64,000 nucleotides of DNA from positions 1,426,001 through 1,490,000 of the forward strand of contig NZ_CP147737.1 of assembly GCF_037265215.1 (NCBI RefSeq). Reading direction: 5' to 3'. Made by a program: the position numbers and the translations under genes. A model generated the notes under the pieces. That model had not been told where the DNA came from and did not search any database. It saw only the letters and a program-made list of their open reading frames with translations. This DNA is from Xenorhabdus griffiniae. GTDB lineage: Bacteria > Pseudomonadota > Gammaproteobacteria > Enterobacterales > Enterobacteriaceae. Below are positions 17,856 to 26,119 of this stretch, piece by piece. The first letter of the stretch is position 1; each line of letters begins with the position of its first letter.

Positions 17856-18447
17856 TACGCATGGCTTCCAACAACATTGCTAATGCTTTCCCGCGGTGTG
17901 AAACGGTATTTTTCTGCTCACGAGTTAGCTCGGCAGCTGTACAGTTAAATTCAGGGGCATAAAAAATAGGATCATAACCAAAACCGCCTTTTCCAGCCGG
18001 TTCACGGGTAATCATGCCTGACCAGCGACCATGAAATACCAGAGGGGTAGGATCTTCTGCGTGGCGTAAGAAGATCAGCACACAATTGAATTGAGCCTGA
18101 CGTTGTTCATCAGGAACATCGTGCATGGCTTGCAATAATTTTTCCAGATTCTCCTGATCGGAAGCCTCACTGCCTGCGTAGCGAGCGGAATAAATGCCTG
18201 GCGCGCCACCTAATGCGTCAACAGATAACCCTGAATCGTCAGCAATTGCAGGTAACCCCGTTACTGCTGCGGCATGGCGGGCTTTGATGATGGCGTTTTC
18301 AATAAAAGTAAGGCCTGTTTCATCGGCTGGCTCCACACCTAATTCGGTTTGGGCCACGATATCTAAGCCAAAATCAGCTAATAAATCAGCCAATTCACGT
18401 ACTTTACCTGCATTTCCCGTGGCGAGAACAACTTTTTGCATTGCCAT
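17848..18447 (-). CDS. rdgB: dITP/XTP pyrophosphatase
   Basis: A 199-residue house-cleaning NTPase that removes inosine and xanthosine triphosphates and keeps them out of DNA. Motifs: [13 protein letters not shown] at the N-terminus, [35 protein letters not shown] in two parts, [11 protein letters not shown], and [10 protein letters not shown] at the C-terminus. Upstream of hemW with overlapping ends, and in the conserved yggS-proC-yggT-rdgB-hemW cluster. Confidence 0.97.
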   Translation of the reverse strand: MAMQKVVLATGNAGKVRELADLLADFGLDIVAQTELGVEPADETGLTFIENAIIKARHAAAVTGLPAIADDSGLSVDALGGAPGIYSARYAGSEASDQENLEKLLQAMHDVPDEQRQAQFNCVLIFLRHAEDPTPLVFHGRWSGMITREPAGKGGFGYDPIFYAPEFNCTAAELTREQKNTVSHRGKALAMLLEAMRNA

Positions 18448-18506
18448 TTATTTAATTAACCTGTATGTCCAATTAATTTACGTATCTTATTGATCTGTCT
18501 ATCTCA

Positions 18507-19070
18507 TTAGCCTGCAAACATGGCAGCCAGCCACCCCATTACATCGTAGCGCAGGGCATTTAGTGCGTAGAGAATAAGAATGACAATCATGGCAGAGAAA
18601 TCAAGACCGCCCATCGAAGGGATAATGCGGCGGATAGGTGCCATGAGTGGTTCAGTTAATTGAATCAGGACATAATCTACAGGGTTGCGTCCCTGGCTGA
18701 TCCAGCTTAATAACGCGCGAGCAATCACTAACCAAAATATGAGTTTTCCGGCAGCGGTCAGTAATTCAATCACACCAAACAAGAATATGGCGCCAGAAGG
18801 AACGAGAAATTGCCCTGTGGCTAACCATATAGGCAACAAGATCTTGATGAGAATCAGCAGATAGGAGAAAAGCACAGACGCGGTATCAATGGGACCAATG
18901 GCAGGAATGAATCTGCGTAATGGGCGCACCACAGGTTGGGTGATTTTAACAATAAATTGTGAGAATGGATTATAAAAATCGCAACGTGCCCACTGCATCC
19001 AGACACGCAGCAGTAAAACGGCAATATATAAATCCAGAACGGTGAAAAAGACGAAATTTAAGAATTGCAT
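18507..19070 (-). CDS. yggT: YggT-family inner-membrane protein
   Basis: A 187-residue integral membrane protein with two tandem YggT domains. Each has hydrophobic helices and a loop rich in Pro and Arg (ITQPVVRPLRRFIP and LTEPLMAPIRRIIP). The family is linked to osmotic or membrane-ion homeostasis without a defined mechanism. It is in the yggS-proC-yggT cluster, conserved across gamma-proteobacteria. Confidence 0.94.
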   Translation of the reverse strand: MQFLNFVFFTVLDLYIAVLLLRVWMQWARCDFYNPFSQFIVKITQPVVRPLRRFIPAIGPIDTASVLFSYLLILIKILLPIWLATGQFLVPSGAIFLFGVIELLTAAGKLIFWLVIARALLSWISQGRNPVDYVLIQLTEPLMAPIRRIIPSMGGLDFSAMIVILILYALNALRYDVMGWLAAMFAG

Positions 19071-19102
19071 GTAGCAGCCCTGATTGAATTAAACCAATTG
19101 AA

Positions 19103-19924
19103 TTAAAATAATTTTTCCATTTCCTGTGCTCGGCGGATGGCTCCTTGCATGGCATTGGACACCATTTCAGGCAGCTTGCCTTCATAAAAAATGCGCAATG
19201 CTTCAGCCGTTGTACCGCCTTTAGATGTTACCTGCTCTCGCAGGATAGCAAAAGGAAGATCTTTTTGCGTTTCAGCAAGTTTAGCTGAACCTGTGGCTGC
19301 TTGCAGAACAAGTTCCCTGGCTGTTTCACTGTCAAATCCCAGACGTTCCGCTTCTTGTTGCATCGATTCCATGAACAGGAAGAAATAAGCAGGAGCACTG
19401 CCTGCGATGGCGATAATATCGTTGATACCGTTTTCATCATTTACCCAGCAGACTTTCCCGACACTGCGCATTAGCGATGCTGCAAAGTCGCGATCAGCTT
19501 GCCCGACATACTCAGGTGCGAACAATCCACTCATCCCTTGTCCTACAAGCGAAGGGGTATTTGGCATGATGCGGATAATATTAAGATTATCCTGCAAAAA
19601 GGTATAAAAACGGGACACTGGAATACCAGCAGCAATAGAAATAACCAGTTTTCCACTGAAATCGACGTATGAATGCAGTGATCCACAAACTTCGGCCATC
19701 ATTTGCGGTTTAACCGCCAAGACGATGACATCGGCTTCTTGGGCGTAACGAATATTATCGCCTTGACTATTAATGCCATATTCTTTTGCCAGTACATCAC
19801 GGCGGGTGGTTGTTGGAGAACAGACAGTGATGAGTTCGGCAGGATAATCTTTTCTGACTAACCCGGCAATGATGGCGTGAGCCATATTACCTGCGCCAAT
19901 AAAGGTGATTTTACGATTTTCCAC
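19103..19924 (-). CDS. proC: Pyrroline-5-carboxylate reductase
   Basis: A 273-residue NAD(P)H-dependent enzyme for the last step of proline synthesis. An N-terminal Rossmann GAGNMAHAIIAGL, then VLAVKPQMM, RIMPNTPSLVGQGM and a C-terminal TSKGGTTAEAL signature near the active site. proB and proA lie at the far end of this same window (58.3-60.7 kb), so all three steps of proline synthesis are within 64 kb but in two loci. Confidence 0.97.
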   Translation of the reverse strand: MENRKITFIGAGNMAHAIIAGLVRKDYPAELITVCSPTTTRRDVLAKEYGINSQGDNIRYAQEADVIVLAVKPQMMAEVCGSLHSYVDFSGKLVISIAAGIPVSRFYTFLQDNLNIIRIMPNTPSLVGQGMSGLFAPEYVGQADRDFAASLMRSVGKVCWVNDENGINDIIAIAGSAPAYFFLFMESMQQEAERLGFDSETARELVLQAATGSAKLAETQKDLPFAILREQVTSKGGTTAEALRIFYEGKLPEMVSNAMQGAIRRAQEMEKLF

Positions 19925-19963
19925 TAGATAATCTCGTCTATTAATCAGTTAATTTCAGGTATG

Positions 19964-20659
19964 TTAAGACTTGTACTGACGGGCACCGAATATTGCCGTT
20001 CCAATCCGAACCAGTGTAGAACCACAAGTAATAGCGGCTTCCATATCATCCGTCATGCCCATTGATAGTGTATCAACTTGGGAATATTGCGCTTTTAGTT
20101 CAATCAAGGCTTTTTCCATTTGGCGAAAAATGGCTATTTGGCGTTCAAAGTTGCTTTCCGGTGCCGGTATTGCCATCAAGCCGCGCAATACCAAATTAGG
20201 TAACCCATCAATAGTTGCAGCCAATTCGGTTAACTCTTCCAGTAAAATGCCTGACTTGCTCTCTTCTCTACTAATATTAATCTGGATCAGGACATTAAGA
20301 GGCGACCTATTTTCAGGACGTTGTTCGTTTAAACGTTGAGCGATTTTTACCCTGTCAACGGTATGACACCAATCAAAATTTTCTGCAACCAGACGGCTCT
20401 TGTTAGATTGTAATGGGCCAATAAAGTGCCACACTAAATCGTCATGGTTATTAAAGTATTGGATCTTTTCAACCCCTTCCTGCACGTAATTCTCACCAAA
20501 TTCCCGCTGACCATTGGCGATGGCTTCTGCGATGGCATCCACAGGTTTGGTTTTACTGACTGCAAGCAAGGTAATTTCTTCTGGAGAACGTCCGCATTTT
20601 TGCGCTGCAAGTGTCATGCGGTTCCTGACATCGTGAAGATTTTGTTCGATATTGTTCAT
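19964..20659 (-). CDS. yggS: YggS, PLP homeostasis protein (PLPBP)
   Basis: A 231-residue PLP-binding TIM-barrel protein that controls free PLP levels. The PLP-lysine is in LLAVSKTKPVDAI (near residue 36), with GENYVQE, HFIGPLQSNKSR and SMGMTDDMEAAI as further family motifs. ATG 20659 gives the normal MNNIEQNL start; the ORF to 20773 runs into yggR. It is divergent from yggR with only 22 bases between start codons. Confidence 0.96.
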   Translation of the reverse strand: MNNIEQNLHDVRNRMTLAAQKCGRSPEEITLLAVSKTKPVDAIAEAIANGQREFGENYVQEGVEKIQYFNNHDDLVWHFIGPLQSNKSRLVAENFDWCHTVDRVKIAQRLNEQRPENRSPLNVLIQINISREESKSGILLEELTELAATIDGLPNLVLRGLMAIPAPESNFERQIAIFRQMEKALIELKAQYSQVDTLSMGMTDDMEAAITCGSTLVRIGTAIFGARQYKS

Positions 20660-20681
20660 AGTTGACTCAGGAGATAAAAAA

Positions 20682-21680
20682 ATGAATATGGAAAAATGGG
20701 TGTCCCTTAGTGTAAAGCATAATGCTTCCGATCTGCATCTTTGTGTCGGGCAAGTGCCGGTTTTGCGTATCAATGGTGTGTTATACCCACAGAGACAATG
20801 TGAGGAAATTCAACCTAATACTCTTATCACGTGGAGTGAAGAAATATTATCGGATACGCAGAAACAGCAGTTACATCAGCACGGTCATGTCGATTTTGTG
20901 GTGACTATGCCAGATAAACGGCGACTCAGGGGAAATCTATTCTATCAACAATCTCATTTATCATTAGTATTGCGACTGATTGAGAATAAGTGCCCGACAT
21001 TGGAACAACTTTATGCGCCTGACATCATCCAGCACCTTACCTTGCAGGAGATGAGTGGATTGATATTAGTGACAGGTGCGACGGGAAGCGGTAAATCAAC
21101 GACGTTGTCAGCTATGATTAATGCGTTGAATAGCCATGTTTGTAAGCACATCATCACACTGGAAGATCCCATAGAATTTGTTCACCAAAGCCGGAATTGT
21201 TTGATACAGCAAAGGCAGATTGGTAAGGATGCCACGGATTATCAAACCGCACTGAAAGGAGCATTACGCCAAGATCCTGATGTGATCCTGCTAGGAGAAT
21301 TACGGGATAAGGAGACGATCAGGTTGGCTCTGACTGCGGCTGAAACGGGGCATTTGGTGTTGTCGACGCTGCATACTCGTGGCGCCATTCAGGCGATAGA
21401 TCGCCTGGTTGATGTTTTTTCCGCAGAAGAAAAAGGGTGGATTTGTAGTCAGTTGGCTGGAAGTTTAAAGGCCGTTATTTCTCAGCAGCTGCTTCCTGCT
21501 AAAGGGGGAGGCAGGGTGGCTATTTACGAAGTTTTGGTCATCAATCAGGCGGTTAGTCATTTGATAAGAGAAGGCAAAAATCATCAAATAACATCATTAA
21601 TGCAGACAGGCGCTGCTTGTGGTATGCAGACTTACGCGCAAAGCCAACAACAACGTAAGTCGTTGGGGTTGCTGGAATAA
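20682..21680 (+). CDS. yggR: PilT-like ATPase (YggR)
   Basis: A 332-residue hexameric secretion ATPase of the PilT retraction class. Walker A is GATGSGKST, the Asp box is HIITLEDPIE, Walker B is DPDVILLGELRD, and the His box is GHLVLSTLHTR. ATG 20682 has CAGGAG at 20668-20673. No pilus or type II secretion genes lie in the window except an orphan prepilin peptidase at 24964. It probably does not drive a pilus encoded here; its role in enterobacteria is unclear. It is divergent from yggS. Confidence 0.94.
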   Translation: MNMEKWVSLSVKHNASDLHLCVGQVPVLRINGVLYPQRQCEEIQPNTLITWSEEILSDTQKQQLHQHGHVDFVVTMPDKRRLRGNLFYQQSHLSLVLRLIENKCPTLEQLYAPDIIQHLTLQEMSGLILVTGATGSGKSTTLSAMINALNSHVCKHIITLEDPIEFVHQSRNCLIQQRQIGKDATDYQTALKGALRQDPDVILLGELRDKETIRLALTAAETGHLVLSTLHTRGAIQAIDRLVDVFSAEEKGWICSQLAGSLKAVISQQLLPAKGGGRVAIYEVLVINQAVSHLIREGKNHQITSLMQTGAACGMQTYAQSQQQRKSLGLLE

Positions 21681-21740
21681 ACCGCTTGCGGTAACAGCCA
21701 TGCCTAATGATGAGTATGGCTATTACGAATAGTGCTATTA

Positions 21741-22160
21741 CTAATACTGCTGTTCAAACCAGCTTTCCAGAATAATAACAGCGGAAGTGGCATCAACCTT
21801 ACTTTTATTCAGAGCCTTGTAGCCACCGTGATCAAAAAGGTGAGAGCGTGCTTCCACGGTGGTTAATCGCTCATCATGCAGTTCAACTTGTACCCCAAAA
21901 CGGCCATGTATGCGATTGGCAAACTTACGGGCTTGTGCGGTGACGGGTTGTTCTGTGCCATCCATATTGAGTGGCAAACCAACAATAACCAGATCGGGTT
22001 GCCACTCTTTAAGTAGTTTCTCAATCAGTTCCCAATTAGGGGAACCTTCGTTAGCTTTAAAAGAGGTCAATGCCCTGGCTGTACCTGTGATCTCTTGCCC
22101 GATGGCAGCGCCAATACTGCGAGTTCCAAAATCAAAAGCGATGATTGTACGGTTTTTCAT
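21741..22160 (-). CDS. ruvX: RuvX/YqgF, pre-16S rRNA nuclease
   Basis: A 139-residue RNase H-like protein that finishes the 5' end of 16S rRNA. Motifs: [14 protein letters not shown] with the first acidic residue, [13 protein letters not shown], and DERLTTVEA. It starts on the last base of yqgE, suggesting coupled translation. A hairpin (AGCCAT.../ATGGCT at about 21697-21722) lies between it and yggR and may terminate both. Confidence 0.96.
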   Translation of the reverse strand: MKNRTIIAFDFGTRSIGAAIGQEITGTARALTSFKANEGSPNWELIEKLLKEWQPDLVIVGLPLNMDGTEQPVTAQARKFANRIHGRFGVQVELHDERLTTVEARSHLFDHGGYKALNKSKVDATSAVIILESWFEQQY

Positions 22161-22723
22161 CAGGCATGTCCTGCTTGTGAGGAGAGATTGTAAATATTAA
22201 CTCCCAGTAAAGAAGCTGCCTCATGCCAGCGGGTAGCGATAGGGGTATCAAAAATAATGGAAGGTTTAGCGCTGACAGTAAGCCAACTGTTTTCCATAAT
22301 TTCCCTTTCTAACTGACCGGCTTCCCAGCTTGAGTATCCAAGTGTCATTAAAACATTTTGCGGTTGGCGTGATGTACCCAGCGCTTCCAGCATATCTTTG
22401 GATGTTGTGATCATGGTGTGTTCAGAGATCTGAATACTGGAACTGAAACCTGATTGCGGCGTATGCAAAATAAAACCGTGCTCTTCAGACAGAGGACCAC
22501 CCGCCATCACTGGCTGGTTGAGATTGATCGTACTGTCTCTATCCTTAGGGGAGATATCTAATTTTTGTAAGATACTTTGGATAGAAACTTTGGCTATTGG
22601 CTTATTGATAACTAAGCCCATCGCTCCGTTTTGATCATGTTCGCAGATATAAACTACAGAACGATTGAAATAAGGATCAGAGAGCGAAGGCATGGCAATA
22701 AGAAAATGATGCTGTAGATTCAT
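22160..22723 (-). CDS. yqgE: YqgE/AlgH-family protein
   Basis: A 187-residue cytoplasmic protein of the UPF0301 family (AlgH is a regulator-like member in Pseudomonas), without a defined activity. Family features are [31 protein letters not shown] and [15 protein letters not shown] 22723 gives the family N-terminus; the longer reading to 22798 is not supported. gshB-yqgE-ruvX is the standard enterobacterial order. Confidence 0.96.
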   Translation of the reverse strand: MNLQHHFLIAMPSLSDPYFNRSVVYICEHDQNGAMGLVINKPIAKVSIQSILQKLDISPKDRDSTINLNQPVMAGGPLSEEHGFILHTPQSGFSSSIQISEHTMITTSKDMLEALGTSRQPQNVLMTLGYSSWEAGQLEREIMENSWLTVSAKPSIIFDTPIATRWHEAASLLGVNIYNLSSQAGHA

Positions 22724-22830
22724 GTGTTTTCTGATAATTATTTTGGCAATGTAAGAATGACTGGCCCACAGTATGTGGGCTCTTATTATAAATGGCAAAT
22801 ATTGTCAGGAAACGAACGTTGTTTAGCCTG

Positions 22831-23790
22831 TTATGCTATCTGTTTTGCCAATCGTTTTTCGATAGCATCCATCAACATGCCAGTAATGGTGATATCTGGG
22901 AATGCCGCTTCTATTTCACGTACACAGGTTGGGCTGGTTACGTTGATTTCAGTTAAACGATCGCCAATGATATCTAACCCAACAAAAATTAATCCTTTCT
23001 CCTTTAACACTGGTGCAACTGCACGGGCAATTGCCCAATCGCTTTCTGACAATGGGCGTGCTTCTCCACGACCACCTGCCGCCAGATTACCACGGGTTTC
23101 CCCTTGAGCAGGGATACGGGCAAGACAGTAAGGTACAGGTTCACCATCAACAACCAGTACGCGTTTATCTCCATCTTTAATGGCTGGCAGAAAATTTTGT
23201 GCCATGCAATAACGATTGCCATGTTCAGTCAGCGTTTCAATAATAACGCCGACATTGGCGTCATCTTGTTTCAGACGGAAAATGGAAGCGCCTCCCATAC
23301 CATCTAAAGGCTTAAAGATAACATCGCCATGTTTTTGGTGGAATTCGCGTAGTTTTTTGGCACTGCGGGTGACGAGTGTATCGGGTGTCCATTCAGGGAA
23401 CCAGGCAGTAAATAGTTTTTCATTACAGTCGCGCAGGCTTTGAGGCTTATTAACGATCAGGCTGCCTTTGGCTTCAGCCCTTTCCAGAATATAGGTCGCA
23501 TAGATGTACTCAGTATCAAAAGGAGGATCTTTGCGCATCAAGATAACGTGCAAAGTATCGAGAGCGATTTCTTGCTCACTGCCAAACTGATACCACTGTT
23601 GTGGATTTTCTTCTACTGTGAGCAAACGTGTGCGGGCGCGAGCCTCCCCTTGATGCAGGTAGAGATCATGCATTTCCATATAATGGATTTCCCACCCGCG
23701 TTTTTGTGCTTCCAACAGCATGGCAAAACTAGTGTCTTTCTTGATGTTGATGGATGAAATAGGATCCATCACAATACCGAGCTTGATCAT
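22831..23790 (-). CDS. gshB: Glutathione synthetase
   Basis: A 319-residue ATP-grasp ligase that joins glycine to gamma-glutamylcysteine. Seen: MIKLGIVMDPISSINIKKD, FKPLDGMGGASIF at the grasp loop, and GLDIIGDRLTEINVTSPTCVREIE in the catalytic region. Full family length (E. coli 316). Placed between rsmE and yqgE, 9 bases after the rsmE stop. Confidence 0.97.
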   Translation of the reverse strand: MIKLGIVMDPISSINIKKDTSFAMLLEAQKRGWEIHYMEMHDLYLHQGEARARTRLLTVEENPQQWYQFGSEQEIALDTLHVILMRKDPPFDTEYIYATYILERAEAKGSLIVNKPQSLRDCNEKLFTAWFPEWTPDTLVTRSAKKLREFHQKHGDVIFKPLDGMGGASIFRLKQDDANVGVIIETLTEHGNRYCMAQNFLPAIKDGDKRVLVVDGEPVPYCLARIPAQGETRGNLAAGGRGEARPLSESDWAIARAVAPVLKEKGLIFVGLDIIGDRLTEINVTSPTCVREIEAAFPDITITGMLMDAIEKRLAKQIA

Positions 23791-23799
23791 TTTTTCTCC

Positions 23800-24531
23800 T
23801 TAACCCAGATCACCAAAACGTACTTGCAATGCGGTAATTGCGGTAAGTGCCGTCGTTTCTGTCCTCAAGACGCGAGGCCCTAACAGGATATCAGTAAATT
23901 GATATTTTGCTGTCATTTCTATTTCTTCGGCAGACAATCCCCCTTCAGGGCCAATCAGCAGACGCACTTTTTCCACAGGAAGTGGGAGGGTATTAATGCT
24001 ATGGCTGGCACGGGGATGCAGATTCAATTTTAAGCTGCCATCGTTTTCTGCACACCAGGTTTCCAGTGGCATAACAGGGCGGATTTCAGGGATTCGGTTA
24101 CGTCCGCACTGTTCACAGGCAGAAATGGCAATTTTTTTCCATTGTTGTAATTTCTTCTCCAGCCTTTCTATATCCAGTTTGACGCCACAACGTTCAGACA
24201 AGAGGGGTGTAATCGTATTGACACCCAATTCAACCGATTTTTGGATTGTAAATTCCATTTTTTCACCACGGGACATGACCTGCCCCAGATGTAGGTTTAA
24301 TGGGGATTCATGATCAGATAATTTGCCATCAAGGATAGACACTTTAACCGTTTTTTTACTGGCTTCCGTGATGATTGCATCAAAAACCTGATTGCTGCCA
24401 TCAAAGAGTTGCAACGCTTGCCCGTTACTCATTCTAAGCACGCGACCAACGTGATTGGCAGCATCGTCACTCAAATAAATTTCCACTCCTGTTGAGAGCA
24501 GTTCAGGGTGATAGATGCGGGGAATTCGCAT
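23800..24531 (-). CDS. rsmE: 16S rRNA m3U1498 methyltransferase
   Basis: A 243-residue SPOUT-class methyltransferase that modifies U1498 in the decoding centre. The N-terminal PUA-like domain (about residues 1-70) is followed by the knotted domain with [15 protein letters not shown] and [13 protein letters not shown], the SAM-binding segments. ATG 24531 gives [10 protein letters not shown]. First gene of the rsmE-gshB-yqgE-ruvX set. Confidence 0.97.
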   Translation of the reverse strand: MRIPRIYHPELLSTGVEIYLSDDAANHVGRVLRMSNGQALQLFDGSNQVFDAIITEASKKTVKVSILDGKLSDHESPLNLHLGQVMSRGEKMEFTIQKSVELGVNTITPLLSERCGVKLDIERLEKKLQQWKKIAISACEQCGRNRIPEIRPVMPLETWCAENDGSLKLNLHPRASHSINTLPLPVEKVRLLIGPEGGLSAEEIEMTAKYQFTDILLGPRVLRTETTALTAITALQVRFGDLG

Positions 24532-24816
24532 ATTCTTCTTTCCTTCTTTTTCCGGGTTCTTCCGGTATGGCGCAAACAACCATATGACAAAATTGATTCA
24601 TCGTCATGATAAATGAGCGTTGTTTGCGTGATCAAGTTATCTCTTGGTTTAAGGAATACAAGATATTTCCTTGCGAGCGGGTTCGCATATTTATTTTATA
24701 ATGGCTTTTTCGGCTAAATTTTTATTGCCAATATCTGGGGTGAAAAATTAATATTCATCTTGTTCTGATTGTAGTCAGGAAATAAGGAAAGAAGGCAATA
24801 ACAGGGATGTTATTTA

Positions 24817-24909
24817 TATACGCATTAAACTTCAAGTTGCAATTTACAACACGATTTCTCCCCGCGAAGCGGGGAGAGATTACACGCATCTTGAAGTGAG
24901 ATGGGTATA
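24817..24909. repeat. 93-bp MITE-like intergenic repeat
   Basis: The ends TATACGCAT (24817-24825) and ATGGGTATA (24901-24909) are near-perfect inverted. Inside are TTCAAGTTGC-type arms and a perfect hairpin TCTCCCCGC-GAA-GCGGGGAGA (24857-24877). The same unit recurs twice at 46123-46270. The unit encodes nothing and resembles short palindromic elements scattered in Xenorhabdus/Photorhabdus. It fills much of the 430-bp gap before the prepilin peptidase gene; the rest of that gap holds nothing I can identify. Confidence 0.75.
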
Positions 24910-24963
24910 AATGGATTTTAATTTTTCATCGGTGATAAAAGGAAGGGTGCTATTTTAATTAAT

Positions 24964-25416
24964 GTGGATTATATAATAATTATGTTTTTCTGTAGTACCT
25001 TGTTGTTATTGGCTGTTATCGATATAAAAACATATTGCTTGCCAGATATTATTACTCTTCCTTTATTATGGTTGGGTCTTTTGGTTAATATTGATGGTAA
25101 CTTGGTTTCGATAAAGAGTGCAATATACGGCGCCATATCAGGGTATCTTTTTTTATGGTTTTTGTATTGGTTGTGTCGATATACCTTAAATAAGGAAGGA
25201 ATTGGTTATGGTGATCTTAAATTAACCGCAGCAATCGGTGCCTGGTTGGGTGTGGAAATGATACCAATATTGATGCTAATGGCTTCATTATTGGGGATAT
25301 TTGGATTTGTAATAATTGGCATGAAAAGAAAATCTTTTCCTGAGTTTATCGCATTTGGGCCTTATTTATGTTTATCTGCGATAGTATTACTGGGGTATGG
25401 TATTGGCAGAGTATAG
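24964..25416 (+). CDS. Short-form A24 prepilin peptidase, orphan
   Basis: A 150-residue, strongly hydrophobic protein with about five to six membrane helices. It is the aspartic protease domain of type IV prepilin peptidases. The two catalytic Asp motifs are present: AVIDIKTYCLPD in the first cytoplasmic region and GIGYGDLKLTAAIGAWLG around residue 80-95. The N-terminal methylase domain with CxxC pairs found in GspO/PilD is absent, as in short TadV/CpaA-like enzymes. The GTG start at 24964 has a weak, distant ribosome site, and ATG 24982 is an alternative. No pilin or secretion gene lies nearby. Confidence 0.82.
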   Translation: MDYIIIMFFCSTLLLLAVIDIKTYCLPDIITLPLLWLGLLVNIDGNLVSIKSAIYGAISGYLFLWFLYWLCRYTLNKEGIGYGDLKLTAAIGAWLGVEMIPILMLMASLLGIFGFVIIGMKRKSFPEFIAFGPYLCLSAIVLLGYGIGRV

Positions 25417-25445
25417 TATCCATTTGCAAAGTGGGGAAAATAGAT

Positions 25446-25747
25446 AAAAAGTGGCGGAGAGAACCGGAACCTAACCTACGATACACATTCTGTACAGGCT
25501 AGATGTTAAAAGCATCTAGTTGGTTTAAGCTGCTTTTCTGCATATGCCAGACGTTGGAAGCATCTGTTAGCTTGAGCAGCGCATCCTGTGTACTTAGATG
25601 TTAAAAGCATCTAGTTGGTTTAGGCTGTTTATCCTGTATGCGCTAGACGTTAGAAGCATCTAGTTGGCTTTAAGCTGCTTGCCCTTGCATGTTCTAGATG
25701 TTGGAAGCATCTGGTTAGCTCTAGGCTGCTGGCTTATCTCTCCGCTG
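25446..25747 (-). ncRNA. Five-hairpin tandem-repeat RNA closed by a 9-bp stem (candidate, novel)
   Basis: Five copies of a 47-51 base unit lie in tandem; the hairpins start at plus-strand positions 25501, 25549, 25596, 25645 and 25696. Each has a six-base stem (TAGATG/CATCTA type) around a 7-base loop, followed by a conserved GTTGG-TTTAAGCTGCTT-type segment. The array is enclosed by a perfect 9-bp inverted repeat, GCGGAGAGA at 25454-25462 and TCTCTCCGC at 25737-25745. Minus-strand reading is favoured. Stem changes become G-U pairs in units 2 and 4, and one outer pair changes from U-A to C-G in unit 2. A promoter lies just before the right arm, and a five-base U-tract (25450-25446) follows the left arm. 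Unit 1 on that strand (25696) breaks one pair. It encodes no protein. I do not recognise the family. Confidence 0.6.
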
Positions 25748-25753
25748 ACTGCA

Positions 25754-25782
25754 AATTTAAAAAAAGTGAGATTTTTATTCAA
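25754..25782 (-). promoter_or_regulatory. Candidate promoter for the hairpin-array RNA
   Basis: On the minus strand TTGAAT (25782-25777) and TAAATT (25759-25754) are 17 bases apart. A start about 7 bases on falls at 25747, right at the first base pair of the closing stem. Confidence 0.5.
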
Positions 25783-25920
25783 GCTGATTTATTGGATTAT
25801 GGATTATTGATCACAACTTAAGTTTATTGGTTATTTCAAATTTTAAAAAAGTGCTAAATATCACATCAATTCAAAAAGAATTGTGTTTATTTAATAAGTT
25901 TTTTCATTTTAAAATTTAAT

Positions 25921-26061
25921 GTGTTATCGGTTTTAATATGGGATAAATATAACGTATTAAAATGGATTTTGATACTGGTTTTATTAATAATTGGTACTGG
26001 CGTTTTATTTTTTATCTGGAATTTTTTATTCATTGAAATTAAAGCGGGGGAATTAAGGTAA
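25921..26061 (+). CDS. Possible 46-residue single-span membrane peptide
   Basis: GTG at 25921 opens a 46-residue frame with one hydrophobic helix (LKWILILVLLIIGTGVLFF, about residues 14-32) and a short charged tail (EIKAGELR). No ribosome site is visible and the region is AT-rich, so chance is possible. It lies in the otherwise empty stretch between the hairpin array and the MBL gene; a 60-residue minus-strand frame here (25887-26069) looks like noise. Confidence 0.2.
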   Translation: MLSVLIWDKYNVLKWILILVLLIIGTGVLFFIWNFLFIEIKAGELR

Positions 26062-26081
26062 TATTTCAAATATTGTTATAC

Positions 26082-26104
26082 GGGCGCTACTATCCGCAAC
26101 GCCC
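26082..26104 (-). terminator. Terminator downstream of the MBL-fold gene
   Basis: On the minus strand GGGCGUUGC pairs with GUAGCGCCC (nine pairs, two G-U) around GGAUA. It is followed by an AT-rich stretch and lies 15 bases after the stop. Confidence 0.55.
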
Positions 26105-26119
26105 ATGATGATTTTTAAC

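Noticed and set aside
24671..24702. Promoter TTGCGA / TATAAT before the prepilin peptidase
   Set aside because: The boxes are 20 bases apart, too far for a normal sigma-70 promoter.
25489..25745. CRISPR array for the tandem hairpins
   Set aside because: Units are imperfect, spacers between hairpins are similar to each other instead of unique, there is no cas gene, and the repeats vary in sequence more than CRISPR repeats do.
25446..25747. Type III toxin-antitoxin antitoxin RNA (ToxI/TenpI-like)
   Set aside because: The units are a similar idea (tandem RNA repeats before a toxin) but no ToxN-like gene follows on either strand; downstream on the minus strand is a plus-strand prepilin peptidase.
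25887..26069. 60-residue minus-strand frame
   Set aside because: Low-complexity AT-rich frame without ribosome site, overlapping a better plus-strand candidate.
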